Assembly: GCA_018110855.1 (NCBI GenBank)
Contig: JAGBFZ010000250.1
Span: 1 to 11,509, forward strand
DNA length: 11,509 nucleotides
Origin: Oscillospiraceae bacterium
Lineage (GTDB): Bacteria; Bacillota; Clostridia; Oscillospirales; Ruminococcaceae
Reading direction: 5' to 3'
Below are positions 1 through 7,099 of the stretch, in pieces. The notes beneath the pieces are model-generated. The model did not search any database, was not told where the DNA came from, and worked only from the letters and a program-made list of their open reading frames with translations. Numbering within the stretch: position 1 is the first letter of the stretch; every line of letters begins with the position of its first letter. Made by a program: the position numbers and the translations under genes.

Positions 1-1
1 G

Positions 2-1300
2 AAGGGCGACAGCATTGCCGAAATAATCCGAAAGCTGGTGTTTATAGCTTCAACAGGCGTATTTATCGCAGCAGGGATCATGCTCATAAGCACTCTTGTT
101 CAGTCCGAGGAAATGCAGGAGGAAGCTGAAAGTATTGCCCAGATGGTAACTACTACCGTTGCCACAACTATCAACGAGTCGGGCGAGGTAGAAACTATCC
201 CCCCTACAACAGAGGAGCGCATACAGCACAACGAAAGCGTTATGAACAGCTTTATAGAGCTTTCGGGAAATGTCAAGGGCTTTATTGAGCTTGAGGGCTG
301 CAATATCTATCTGCCCGTTGTTCAGGGAACCGATAACACCTACTATCTCACCCACACATATGACGACAGAAAAAATAAAGCAGGAGCCATTTTCATGGAT
401 TACCGCTGCACATTAAGAGAGGATTACACCTCTCCCAACATCGTCCTCTACGGTCACAATCAGGAGGACGGCACCATGTTCGGAAATCTAAAGAACTATA
501 AAAACAATGTTGATTTCTACAAAAAGAATCCCATTGTGGTATTCAACACCGAATACGGCATCGGAGACTATATCATATTCGGTTATTTCGTGACCAATGC
601 ATATGAGAGTCAGGATTCCAACGGAGAGGTTTTCCATTATCACGATTATATTGAAACGCTGAATAATGAAAGCACCTTCAACTGGTACATGGGTCAGGTA
701 AACGAACGAAATCAGATCATTCCCCCCATAGATGTGGTTTACGGAGATAAGCTCCTTGTTCTTTCTACCTGCAGCAATGAATTTTCCGATTCCAGATTTG
801 TGGTGTTCGCACGAAAGGTAAGAGAAGGTGAGGATATCTCTGCTATCAACTTCTCAGCAGCAAGGCTCAATCCCAACGCAAGGCAGGTAGACTGGAGTGC
901 TATCCTGTCTATAACCGAGGATACCACCTCTGAGGAAACTACCACAACTACGGCAGAGACTACCACAACAACAGAACCAACAACTACCACAACAGAACCC
1001 ACAACTGTCACTACAACTACTCCCCGTGTCACAACCGAGAATTATGAGCTTATGTCCCGACTGGGTCTTGCTCCGAAGGTGGAAAACGGCACCACAGCAT
1101 CATTTTTCTCCACAGCGCCTTCTGAGGATACCGAAACCTCTCCCGAGGAAACTGAGCCTACCACCTCTAAATCAGGACTTGCTCCGGATATCAAAAACTT
1201 TACAACTGCACCTGTTACAGAGCAGACCACTGCTCCCGATCCATCTGATGATACGTCCGCAGACAGCGGAGATAATACCGAAACTGCTGCCGTTTCATAA
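2..1300 (+). CDS. Class B sortase with Thr-rich C-terminal tail (5' truncated by window edge)
   Basis: Membrane-anchored cysteine transpeptidase of the sortase B family. Such enzymes cut a sorting signal on secreted proteins and join them to the cell wall or to another protein. The open frame runs in from the left edge. A GTG lies at 38, but the 12 codons before it (KGDSIAEIIRKL) match residues 32-43 of the next sortase, so the real start is outside the window. An N-terminal membrane helix spans about 32-103. The catalytic triad is visible: His in LYGHN (455-457), Cys in LSTCS (770-772) and Arg in DSRFVVFARK (794-796). The catalytic domain ends near 905. About 130 residues of Thr/Pro/Glu/Ser-rich sequence follow, which is unusual because class B sortases normally stop soon after the Arg. 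The next sortase starts 32 bp downstream, probably in one operon. Its substrates are not visible here. Confidence 0.9.
   Translation, partial: KGDSIAEIIRKLVFIASTGVFIAAGIMLISTLVQSEEMQEEAESIAQMVTTTVATTINESGEVETIPPTTEERIQHNESVMNSFIELSGNVKGFIELEGCNIYLPVVQGTDNTYYLTHTYDDRKNKAGAIFMDYRCTLREDYTSPNIVLYGHNQEDGTMFGNLKNYKNNVDFYKKNPIVVFNTEYGIGDYIIFGYFVTNAYESQDSNGEVFHYHDYIETLNNESTFNWYMGQVNERNQIIPPIDVVYGDKLLVLSTCSNEFSDSRFVVFARKVREGEDISAINFSAARLNPNARQVDWSAILSITEDTTSEETTTTTAETTTTTEPTTTTTEPTTVTTTTPRVTTENYELMSRLGLAPKVENGTTASFFSTAPSEDTETSPEETEPTTSKSGLAPDIKNFTTAPVTEQTTAPDPSDDTSADSGDNTETAAVS
923..1036 (+). repeat. Thr-rich low-complexity coding repeat
   Basis: A 38-codon stretch in the first sortase is made of runs of Thr broken by Glu, Glu-Pro, Ala-Glu and Val (TTTTTEPTTTTTEPTT style). 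At the DNA level it is an imperfect array of act/acc/aca codons. Such a tract could extend as a linker in the wall or be O-glycosylated; both roles are inference. Slippage could change its length between strains. Confidence 0.85.
1064..1207 (+). repeat. Two GLAP-x5-TT peptide repeats in the sortase tail
   Basis: Two 11-residue motifs lie after the Thr-rich tract: GLAPKVENGTT at 1064-1096 and GLAPDIKNFTT at 1175-1207. They share G-L-A-P, an Asn at position 8 and the final T-T, and are separated by a Ser/Thr/Glu-rich spacer of 26 codons. They may be short docking motifs or the remains of an internal duplication. No function is recognised. Confidence 0.6.
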
Positions 1301-1332
1301 TCCGAATAATTTTTTCAAGAGGTTATTTTTAT

Positions 1333-2382
1333 ATGTCCATGAGCGATGAAGCAAGAGGATCTTCTGGCAGAAGATCCCCTAAGCCTAAGGTAAAAAAAAG
1401 TTTTAAGGAATCATTTTTCCCTCAGAAGGGCGACAGCTCCTCCGAGATAATCAGCAAGCTGATCGTTCTGTTTTCCATACTCGTACTTATCGTCTGCGCA
1501 GTGATACTCGGAAATTATTTCTATCAGATGTATGAGGCAAAACAGAATCATAACACTCTGAAGGTAATATATCAGAAGGCTCAGCAGACTGTTATCACAC
1601 CAACTGCCTCCCCCGCTGAAACTGCATCCCCATCAGAGAATAATGAACCTGTTCCCGAGGAACGTCCTCCACTGACTATCCTTCCTGCGGCTCAGGAGCT
1701 TATTGCGATCAATGCCGACACTGTTGGATATGTCCGTATCCCCAACTGCGTTGATGAGCCTGTGGTAAAGGGAACCGACAATGATTATTATCTTAATCAC
1801 AACTTCTATGATAACCAGAGGCAATGCGGAACCTGCTTTGCAGATTTCAGAAACGAGGTCGGCGGATATGAGCGCTCGGATAATATTATCCTTTACGCTC
1901 ACAATCAGAAGGACGGCACCATGTTCGGAAACCTTGACTACTACCGCTGGGATCCCGCATACTGGCTCAAAAATCCGTTTATTTACTTTAATACAAACTA
2001 TTCTGAGGATACATACGTCATAATCTCATCCTTTGTTATCAATACAAAGCCCGAGCATGACGACAACAGACCTCTTTTCGATTATCAGAATTATATCAAT
2101 TTTGATGATTCTCACTCCTATGATACCTTTATTAGCGAGATAACCAAACGAAGCACTATCATTACAGGCGTTGACTGCAATGAAAACGATGATTATCTCA
2201 CACTCTCCACCTGCTCTACTGAATGGGACGATTCCCGTCACATTCTCGTTGCAAGGAAGCTCAGAGACGGAGAGTCAGCAGAAACCTTTGATACAACGAA
2301 ATTCTCCAAGAATCCCAACCCGAAATGGCCCGCCATCTACTATAAATATAACGGCGGTACATATATAGACGATCCTGCATAA
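1333..2382 (+). CDS. Class B sortase (349 aa)
   Basis: Second membrane-anchored sortase B-type transpeptidase. Order: basic Ser/Lys-rich cytoplasmic N-terminus (residues 1-30), membrane helix (about 43-66), Pro/Thr/Glu-rich linker (about 85-118), then the catalytic barrel. The triad is complete: His190 in LYAHN, Cys294 in LSTCS and Arg302 in DSRHILVARK. An AAGAGG site at 1317-1322 lies 10 bases before the ATG at 1333; an in-frame ATG at 1339 is the alternative. It is clearly a paralogue of the gene upstream: both share KGDS before the membrane helix and HNQ-x-DGTMFGNL after the catalytic His. Unlike the upstream copy it ends about 47 residues after the catalytic Arg with no Thr-rich tail. Similar catalytic domains but different linkers suggest either different substrates or different reach across the wall. 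Confidence 0.92.
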   Translation: MSMSDEARGSSGRRSPKPKVKKSFKESFFPQKGDSSSEIISKLIVLFSILVLIVCAVILGNYFYQMYEAKQNHNTLKVIYQKAQQTVITPTASPAETASPSENNEPVPEERPPLTILPAAQELIAINADTVGYVRIPNCVDEPVVKGTDNDYYLNHNFYDNQRQCGTCFADFRNEVGGYERSDNIILYAHNQKDGTMFGNLDYYRWDPAYWLKNPFIYFNTNYSEDTYVIISSFVINTKPEHDDNRPLFDYQNYINFDDSHSYDTFISEITKRSTIITGVDCNENDDYLTLSTCSTEWDDSRHILVARKLRDGESAETFDTTKFSKNPNPKWPAIYYKYNGGTYIDDPA

Positions 2383-2451
2383 AAATCGTCACAGGAAATC
2401 TGCACTTGTTCCTGAAAAAAGATAAAAACAAAGACGAGAAAGGACAATTTT

Positions 2452-4047
2452 ATGAAACTGCGAGCTATACTCAACGGAATAGCGGCATTGTGCGCTATTG
2501 GGGTTTTCTACACCTTTGCATTCTGCATGGTGGACAATGTTGACGACGCTGAAATTTCAAAGGAATATTACTATAACACAGCAACCGAGACAGAACCAAC
2601 TGAGGCTGAGCCTGCCGAACCTGTGCTCCAAAAGGCAGAAATTCCTCAGAATATCTCAGCTCAGACTGTAAACAATATTGAATGGATCCCTGACAGCTTT
2701 GAAAATGATCAGGTAAACAGCCGCTTTGAGGCTCCTGCCGACTATCAGGCAGCACCCATTCAGAATAATATCTCTGATGGATCTGAATACAGCGGCGCCA
2801 CTCCAATTCATTCTGACGCAGAGGTAACAACTTCCGTTCCCGAAAGCATGGAAGCGGCTGACGCAACGGAAAGCGCAGGCGCAGATAATACTCCTTCCGA
2901 GCCTGACACTTCGGCTGATGATCTTGATTACAATGAATTTCCCGAAGAGTCAGACGAGGATATGGTATTTTCGGAGAATTATCTCATTGAAACAGCCGTG
3001 GATAATAATATGGCTCAGGCATTTGAGACAAGCTCCGATCCCGATCTTTTGTCCGAGCTTGACAGACAGCAGACTGAAGAGGATATTCGTAATAAGCTGA
3101 ACGAAATGCAGGCTGAATACGAAACTGCTCCCGCTCCTTCCGATACAACATCCTTCTGGAGCAGCTATTATCCCACCGAAACTACTCCCATAAGCTCTGT
3201 GGGAACCTTCTTCGAGACAGTTCCCACCTTCACCGATACCGAACCAACTCAAACAGAGCTTACAACAATTGCTCCCAACGGAGCTGAGATGTTTACTGCA
3301 AAATTTGACGGCAGTGTTCAGGAAATAAACGCATACGACCTTGTGTGCATGATCGTTTCCACAGAGATGTCCCCTTCATTCAGCCCCGAAGCCCTCAAGG
3401 CACAGGCTGTTGCCGCATATTCATATGTTAAGTATCACAATGTTAACGGTCTCGTGCCCTCAGTTCTTGTAAAGCATAATATCCCCGATGAGGTCAGAAA
3501 TGCCGTTGACGCTGTATTCGGAAAATGCTGCTACTATAACGGCGAGGTCGCTCAAACGGTTTATACAGCGTCCTCGGCAGGAAAAAGTGCCTCTTCCGAA
3601 AATGTCTGGGGCGGCAAGGTTCCCTATCTTGTAAGCGTGGACGCTCCCTTTGACGCAGTATCCGATCCTAACTACGGAGTTGTAACCACATTTACCGAGA
3701 ATGATATCAGACAGGCTCTTGAAGGCTATCTTGGCATCACCCTTTCCGATGATCCCGCTAACTGGCTTACTGTTACCGGCAGGGTTGACGGAAATTATGT
3801 AAGCTCAGTTAATGTTGACGGACAGACATACATCTCGGGCAGAAAGCTCCGTGAGAACGTTCTGAAATTCTCTATCAAGAGCTGGAGCTTTGATGTAAGC
3901 TATGCAAACGGAATATTCACATTTGTTACATACGGCTACGGTCATGGTGTTGGAATGAGTCAGAACGGCGCAAATATCCTTGCAAAGCAGGGCTATACCT
4001 ACGATCAGATACTTACTTATTATTTTACAGGGATAACCGTAAGCTGA
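2452..4047 (+). CDS. Membrane-anchored SpoIID/LytB-domain protein with long acidic linker (531 aa)
   Basis: Predicted cell-wall enzyme. SpoIID of Bacillus is a lytic transglycosylase that cuts peptidoglycan glycan strands stripped of stem peptides; LytB-type relatives modulate autolysins. A membrane helix or uncleaved signal lies at residues 5-25. Residues 30-285 are low-complexity, acidic and rich in Glu, Thr, Ser, Pro and Ala. Residues about 285-531 are the SpoIID domain: TEMSPSFSPEALKAQAVAA with the expected catalytic Glu305, VYTASSAGKSASSENVWGG, and the C-terminal GYGHGVGMSQNGA (His498). AAAGGA at 2439-2444 is 7 bases before the ATG. Bacillus SpoIID is about 340 residues, so the linker is the main departure. 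No other engulfment gene (spoIIM, spoIIP, spoIIIA, spoIIQ) is present, and two sortases lie just upstream. A role in vegetative wall remodelling is therefore at least as likely as one in sporulation. Confidence 0.88.
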   Translation: MKLRAILNGIAALCAIGVFYTFAFCMVDNVDDAEISKEYYYNTATETEPTEAEPAEPVLQKAEIPQNISAQTVNNIEWIPDSFENDQVNSRFEAPADYQAAPIQNNISDGSEYSGATPIHSDAEVTTSVPESMEAADATESAGADNTPSEPDTSADDLDYNEFPEESDEDMVFSENYLIETAVDNNMAQAFETSSDPDLLSELDRQQTEEDIRNKLNEMQAEYETAPAPSDTTSFWSSYYPTETTPISSVGTFFETVPTFTDTEPTQTELTTIAPNGAEMFTAKFDGSVQEINAYDLVCMIVSTEMSPSFSPEALKAQAVAAYSYVKYHNVNGLVPSVLVKHNIPDEVRNAVDAVFGKCCYYNGEVAQTVYTASSAGKSASSENVWGGKVPYLVSVDAPFDAVSDPNYGVVTTFTENDIRQALEGYLGITLSDDPANWLTVTGRVDGNYVSSVNVDGQTYISGRKLRENVLKFSIKSWSFDVSYANGIFTFVTYGYGHGVGMSQNGANILAKQGYTYDQILTYYFTGITVS

Positions 4048-4072
4048 TAATTTTATATAAGGACAGATCGCA

Positions 4073-5380
4073 ATGACTGCTTATGACATTATTATGAAAA
4101 AACGCCGCGGAGGCGAGCTTTCTGAAGATGAAATCCGTTTTATGACTGAGGGCTTTGTTAAGGACGATATTCCCGATTATCAGATGTCTGCCCTTCTCAT
4201 GGCAATATGCTTCAACGGAATGACTCCTTCGGAGACCGCCGCCCTTACATCGGCAATGGTAAATTCGGGTGATACCTATTCCCCATCAGCGGAGCTTGGA
4301 AGGATATGCGTTGACAAGCACAGTACAGGCGGCATTGGCGATAAGCTCACCCTTATTGCGGCTCCTATCTGCGCAGCCTGCGGAGTCTATATTCCGAAAA
4401 TGTCGGGAAGAGGTCTTGGTCACACAGGAGGCACCATTGACAAGCTTGAATCTATTCCCGGGCTGAAAACATCTCTCACTCACAGTGAGTTTATTTCCGT
4501 TGTAAAGGAAGCAGGCTTTGCCGTTTCGGGACAGACAGGCACTCTCGTTCCTGCGGACAAAAAAATATACGCTCTCAGAAATGCTACTGCCACAGTGGAT
4601 AGTATTCCTTTGATATGCTCAAGCATTATGAGCAAGAAGCTTGCCACAGGCGCAGAAGGTATCGTCATTGATGTAAAGGTCGGAGACGGCGCATTTATGA
4701 AAAATTATGACGACGCACTCCGCCTTGCGGATTCAATGATAAAAGTCGCAAAGCTCTCGGGCAGAAAATGCTCGGCTGTTCTCACCGATATGGAAAAACC
4801 GCTGGGAATGGCAGTAGGAAATGCTGTCGAGGTCATTGAAGCGGCAGAAGCTCTCAAGGGAAATGCCCCCGCAGATCTTTATGAACTATCTATAGCTATC
4901 TCCGCAGAAATGCTTTCACTTGCAGGAAAAGGCTCACCCGATGAATGTACAGAGCTTGCAAAAGAAGCGTTATCCTCAGGCAGAGCGCTTGCAGCTCTTG
5001 AAAAAATGGTTTCGCTTCAAGGAGGAAACCCCGAAGCTCTTCACGATTATTCTCTTTTAGGTGTTCCATCTGATGTAAGAGAAGTCGTTTCCGAAACAGA
5101 TGGCTATATAACAGGCATCTCATGCGAAAAGACCGGGCTTATCGCCCTTAGCCTCGGAGCGGGACGGCAGTTTAAAAATGGAGATATTGACCCCACAGCG
5201 GGAATTATTTTCAACAAAACTGTGGGCAGCTATGTTCATAAGGGTGAGGTCTTAGGGAAGCTCCTCACTTCATCAAAAAGAGATATGGACGCAGCGGAAA
5301 GAGATTTCCGAAAATTATTCCGCATAAGTGATACCTCCCCCGAAAAGCGCCCTGCAGTATTAAAAATTATTAGAAGCTGA
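4073..5380 (+). CDS. pdp: Pyrimidine-nucleoside phosphorylase
   Basis: Cytosolic nucleoside salvage enzyme of the thymidine/pyrimidine phosphorylase family. It splits uridine, thymidine or deoxyuridine with phosphate, giving the free base and (deoxy)ribose-1-phosphate. The 435-residue length fits the family. An alpha-helical N-terminal domain opens with MTAYDIIMKKRRGGELS. The phosphate-binding motif KHSTGG is at residues 82-87 and the family signature SGRGLGHTGGTIDKLE starts at residue 111. RNATATVDS and the SSIMSKKLATGA segment complete the active site, and a C-terminal PYNP domain runs from about residue 345. AAGGA at 4059-4063 is 9 bases before the ATG. It starts 25 bp after the SpoIID-like gene and is followed at once by a terminator, so it is probably the last gene of that operon. 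Sequence alone does not separate a broad pyrimidine phosphorylase (pdp) from a thymidine-preferring DeoA. Pdp is usual in Bacillota. Confidence 0.93.
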   Translation: MTAYDIIMKKRRGGELSEDEIRFMTEGFVKDDIPDYQMSALLMAICFNGMTPSETAALTSAMVNSGDTYSPSAELGRICVDKHSTGGIGDKLTLIAAPICAACGVYIPKMSGRGLGHTGGTIDKLESIPGLKTSLTHSEFISVVKEAGFAVSGQTGTLVPADKKIYALRNATATVDSIPLICSSIMSKKLATGAEGIVIDVKVGDGAFMKNYDDALRLADSMIKVAKLSGRKCSAVLTDMEKPLGMAVGNAVEVIEAAEALKGNAPADLYELSIAISAEMLSLAGKGSPDECTELAKEALSSGRALAALEKMVSLQGGNPEALHDYSLLGVPSDVREVVSETDGYITGISCEKTGLIALSLGAGRQFKNGDIDPTAGIIFNKTVGSYVHKGEVLGKLLTSSKRDMDAAERDFRKLFRISDTSPEKRPAVLKIIRS

Positions 5381-5390
5381 TAATTATTTT

Positions 5391-5413
5391 ACGCTCCGTT
5401 TTCGGAGCGTTTT
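5391..5413 (+). terminator. Intrinsic terminator after the pyrimidine phosphorylase gene
   Basis: Perfect 8-bp stem ACGCTCCG (5391-5398) and CGGAGCGT (5403-5410) with a TTTT loop, followed by a short T tract. It starts 11 bases after the stop codon. The T tract is only four bases long, so some read-through into the protease gene 26 bp downstream is possible. Confidence 0.85.
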
Positions 5414-5438
5414 CATTATTAAGGATGTGGTTTTTCAA

Positions 5439-6515
5439 ATGACAGATCAGAACACTTTTTATCCTCCTGACAGAGAGGAAAGATGGCTTATTAGAAGGCA
5501 TTATTTTCGAATAGCGTGGATAATGATCATACTTGCACTGGTTTTCAGCGGTGTCAACACACTTGTAATGAATATATCCGCAGGTATTATCGGCGAAGGC
5601 TTCACCTTAGAGCAGATAAATGCCGGAAAGGCTGTTATACGCTCCATCCCTATAATGAGGGCGATATATTCCTACGGCTTCCCTATTGCAGCAGATATTG
5701 CTGCCTTGGGGATAGGCATTCTGGTCACCAAGACAGACCTTAGATCCAAACTTAGATCTGCAGGATTAAGCGGAAAGGGCTTTCTTAACGTCACTTCAAT
5801 AACCTTTAGTGCGGCAACTGCTGCATCGTTTGTTAATCTTCTTCTCATTTTTTTCATTTTGGCAGCAATGGGAAAGCTGTCGGACTTTAACGCCGCAAGC
5901 GCCTCTGCCGTAAGTATTGCACCCAAAGGAAATCCCCTGTGGCTCGATATTTTGATATATTTTTATATCTGCCTTTTAGGACCTGTTCTTGAAGAGCTGA
6001 TATTTCGGGGAGTATTGCTTGAGGGTCTGAGAAAATACGGAAATCTTTTTGGAATAATCATGTCAGCGGTGATGTTCGGTCTTATGCATCAGAATATCAT
6101 GCAGTTTTTACCTGCCGCTGTAATCGGAATTGTCTGGGGATATACTGCTGTAAAAAGCGGATCCCTTATCCCCTCAATACTGCTGCACATTCTGAATAAT
6201 ACCATGTCCTCCCTTCTGCTTGTTGTATTGCCGTCGATTGATCTGAGCAATATGAATGACATATCGAGTCTGTTAAAAATGACAATGCCGATGATTATTA
6301 TCGCAGGACTGATATCTCTGTTCCGATTTGCCTGCATTATAGGCTCCATTGTTATCATTGTGAAATACTTCTCGGGAACTCATGGCAGACTTGTGGATTC
6401 AAACGGATATACAAGCTCACGCACATGGAAATATTTCTTCACATCAGTTCCATGGCTTCTAATAACAGGATATCTTATTTATACCACCGTAACATCAATA
6501 ACTCATATCGCATAA
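5439..6515 (+). CDS. CPBP-family intramembrane metalloprotease (CAAX protease/Abi)
   Basis: Multi-pass membrane protein of the CPBP family, which includes CAAX prenyl proteases and proteins linked to bacteriocin processing or self-immunity. The hallmark motifs are in order: EELIFRG (Glu185, Glu186, Arg190), FGLMH (Phe213, His217) and HILNN (His250, Asn254). They match the EExxxR, FxxxH and HxxxN/B motifs that form the metal site. About eight hydrophobic segments are visible, starting at residues 18-40. The ATG at 5439 is preferred: AAGGA at 5421-5425 lies upstream, though at a longish 13-base spacing. An in-frame GTG at 5427 has no ribosome site. The gene sits between two terminators with almost no room for its own promoter upstream, so it may rely on read-through or a promoter inside pdp. 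No bacteriocin gene is present; the substrate is unknown. Confidence 0.88.
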   Translation: MTDQNTFYPPDREERWLIRRHYFRIAWIMIILALVFSGVNTLVMNISAGIIGEGFTLEQINAGKAVIRSIPIMRAIYSYGFPIAADIAALGIGILVTKTDLRSKLRSAGLSGKGFLNVTSITFSAATAASFVNLLLIFFILAAMGKLSDFNAASASAVSIAPKGNPLWLDILIYFYICLLGPVLEELIFRGVLLEGLRKYGNLFGIIMSAVMFGLMHQNIMQFLPAAVIGIVWGYTAVKSGSLIPSILLHILNNTMSSLLLVVLPSIDLSNMNDISSLLKMTMPMIIIAGLISLFRFACIIGSIVIIVKYFSGTHGRLVDSNGYTSSRTWKYFFTSVPWLLITGYLIYTTVTSITHIA

Positions 6516-6523
6516 AATAATAA

Positions 6524-6580
6524 GGGGCATATATCACGCCGTTCCCCCAAGCACCCGGCGTGAAATGCCCCTGATTTTTT
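6524..6580 (+). terminator. Long intrinsic terminator after the CPBP protease gene
   Basis: GGGGCAT (6524-6530) pairs with ATGCCCC (6565-6571), and inside it TCACGCCG (6534-6541) pairs with CGGCGTGA (6556-6563). A 3-by-1 internal loop separates the two helices and the apical loop is 14 bases. Six T residues follow at 6575-6580. It insulates the mazF gene from upstream transcription. Confidence 0.9.
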
Positions 6581-6680
6581 GTGAAAATTTATCGCTCTAT
6601 GATTATTTTTCTTCCAAACGGTAAAAATATAAACAGACAAAAGAAAATCTCCTACAAATCAAGGAAAGGATGATACTAAA

Positions 6681-7040
6681 ATGTCTGTAAAAAGAGGAGA
6701 AATTTATTATGCGGATCTAAGCCCCGTGGTCGGCTCAGAGCAGGGCGGAATCAGACCGGTACTGATCGTTCAGAACGATGTTGGTAACAGACACAGCCCA
6801 ACTGTTATCGCAGCGGCCATCACAAGCCAGCGCGAAAAGGCGAAGCTGCCCACTCACATTGAATTGAACGCCGATAAATGCGGACTTTCAAAGGACAGCG
6901 TGGTGCTTCTGGAACAGATCCGTACAATAGACAAAAAAAGGCTCAAGGAACGAATGGGAGAGCTTGATACTCCATCAATGGATCAGGTCAATAATGCTCT
7001 TTCCATCAGTTTCGGTCTTGGCACAGGCGGAGCTACATAA
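6681..7040 (+). CDS. mazF: MazF/PemK-family mRNA interferase (EndoA-like toxin)
   Basis: Sequence-specific endoribonuclease toxin that cleaves single-stranded mRNA and slows growth. The 119-residue length is typical. The sequence follows the Bacillota EndoA/MazF pattern: [69 protein letters not shown]. The catalytic Arg25 and Thr48 known from Bacillus MazF are both present, so the toxin looks intact. AGGAAAGGA at 6662-6670 lies 10 bases before the ATG. No antitoxin is seen: only 165 bp separate it from the protease gene, most of it a terminator, and the next gene downstream is convergent. In Bacillus the antitoxin EndoAI is encoded just upstream. It is therefore an orphan copy in this window, perhaps controlled by an antitoxin elsewhere. 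The cleavage site cannot be read from the sequence; UACAU, as for EndoA, is a guess by homology. Confidence 0.93.
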   Translation: MSVKRGEIYYADLSPVVGSEQGGIRPVLIVQNDVGNRHSPTVIAAAITSQREKAKLPTHIELNADKCGLSKDSVVLLEQIRTIDKKRLKERMGELDTPSMDQVNNALSISFGLGTGGAT

Positions 7041-7054
7041 TGTTCCGCAGAAAA

Positions 7055-7095
7055 CAGCCGCATTTTCGTTTTATGAAAATGCGGCTGCACTTTTT
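7055..7095. terminator. Bidirectional terminator at the convergent mazF / coiled-coil junction
   Basis: A perfect 13-bp stem, CAGCCGCATTTTC (7055-7067) and GAAAATGCGGCTG (7075-7087), with a 7-base loop. On the plus strand it is followed by TTTTT at 7091-7095, terminating mazF. On the minus strand it is followed by TTTT (plus-strand AAAA at 7051-7054), terminating the coiled-coil gene, whose stop codon lies only 13 bases before the stem. Confidence 0.92.
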
Positions 7096-7099
7096 AATA

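Noticed and set aside
38..40. GTG as the start of the first sortase
   Set aside because: The frame is open to the left edge and the preceding codons match the cytoplasmic segment of the second sortase, so the gene starts outside the window.
739..1032. Minus-strand reading frame rich in Val
   Set aside because: It is the antisense of the Thr-rich tract; its composition comes from the repeat and it has no ribosome site.
923..1036. Thr-rich DNA repeats as a CRISPR or VNTR element
   Set aside because: The repeats are in frame, vary in length and have no spacers; they encode a low-complexity peptide.
2392..2414. CAGGAA / TTCCTG inverted repeat between the second sortase and the SpoIID-like gene
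   Set aside because: The stem is only 6 bp with an 11-base loop and no T tract follows, so it is not a credible terminator.
5427..5438. GTG at 5427 as the start of the CPBP protease
   Set aside because: No ribosome site lies at the right distance upstream, and the AAGGA present would overlap it; the ATG at 5439 fits better.
6598..6633. TATGAT (6598-6603) or TATAAA (6628-6633) as the -10 box of mazF
   Set aside because: Neither has a recognisable -35 box at 16-18 bases, so no promoter is called although one must lie near here.
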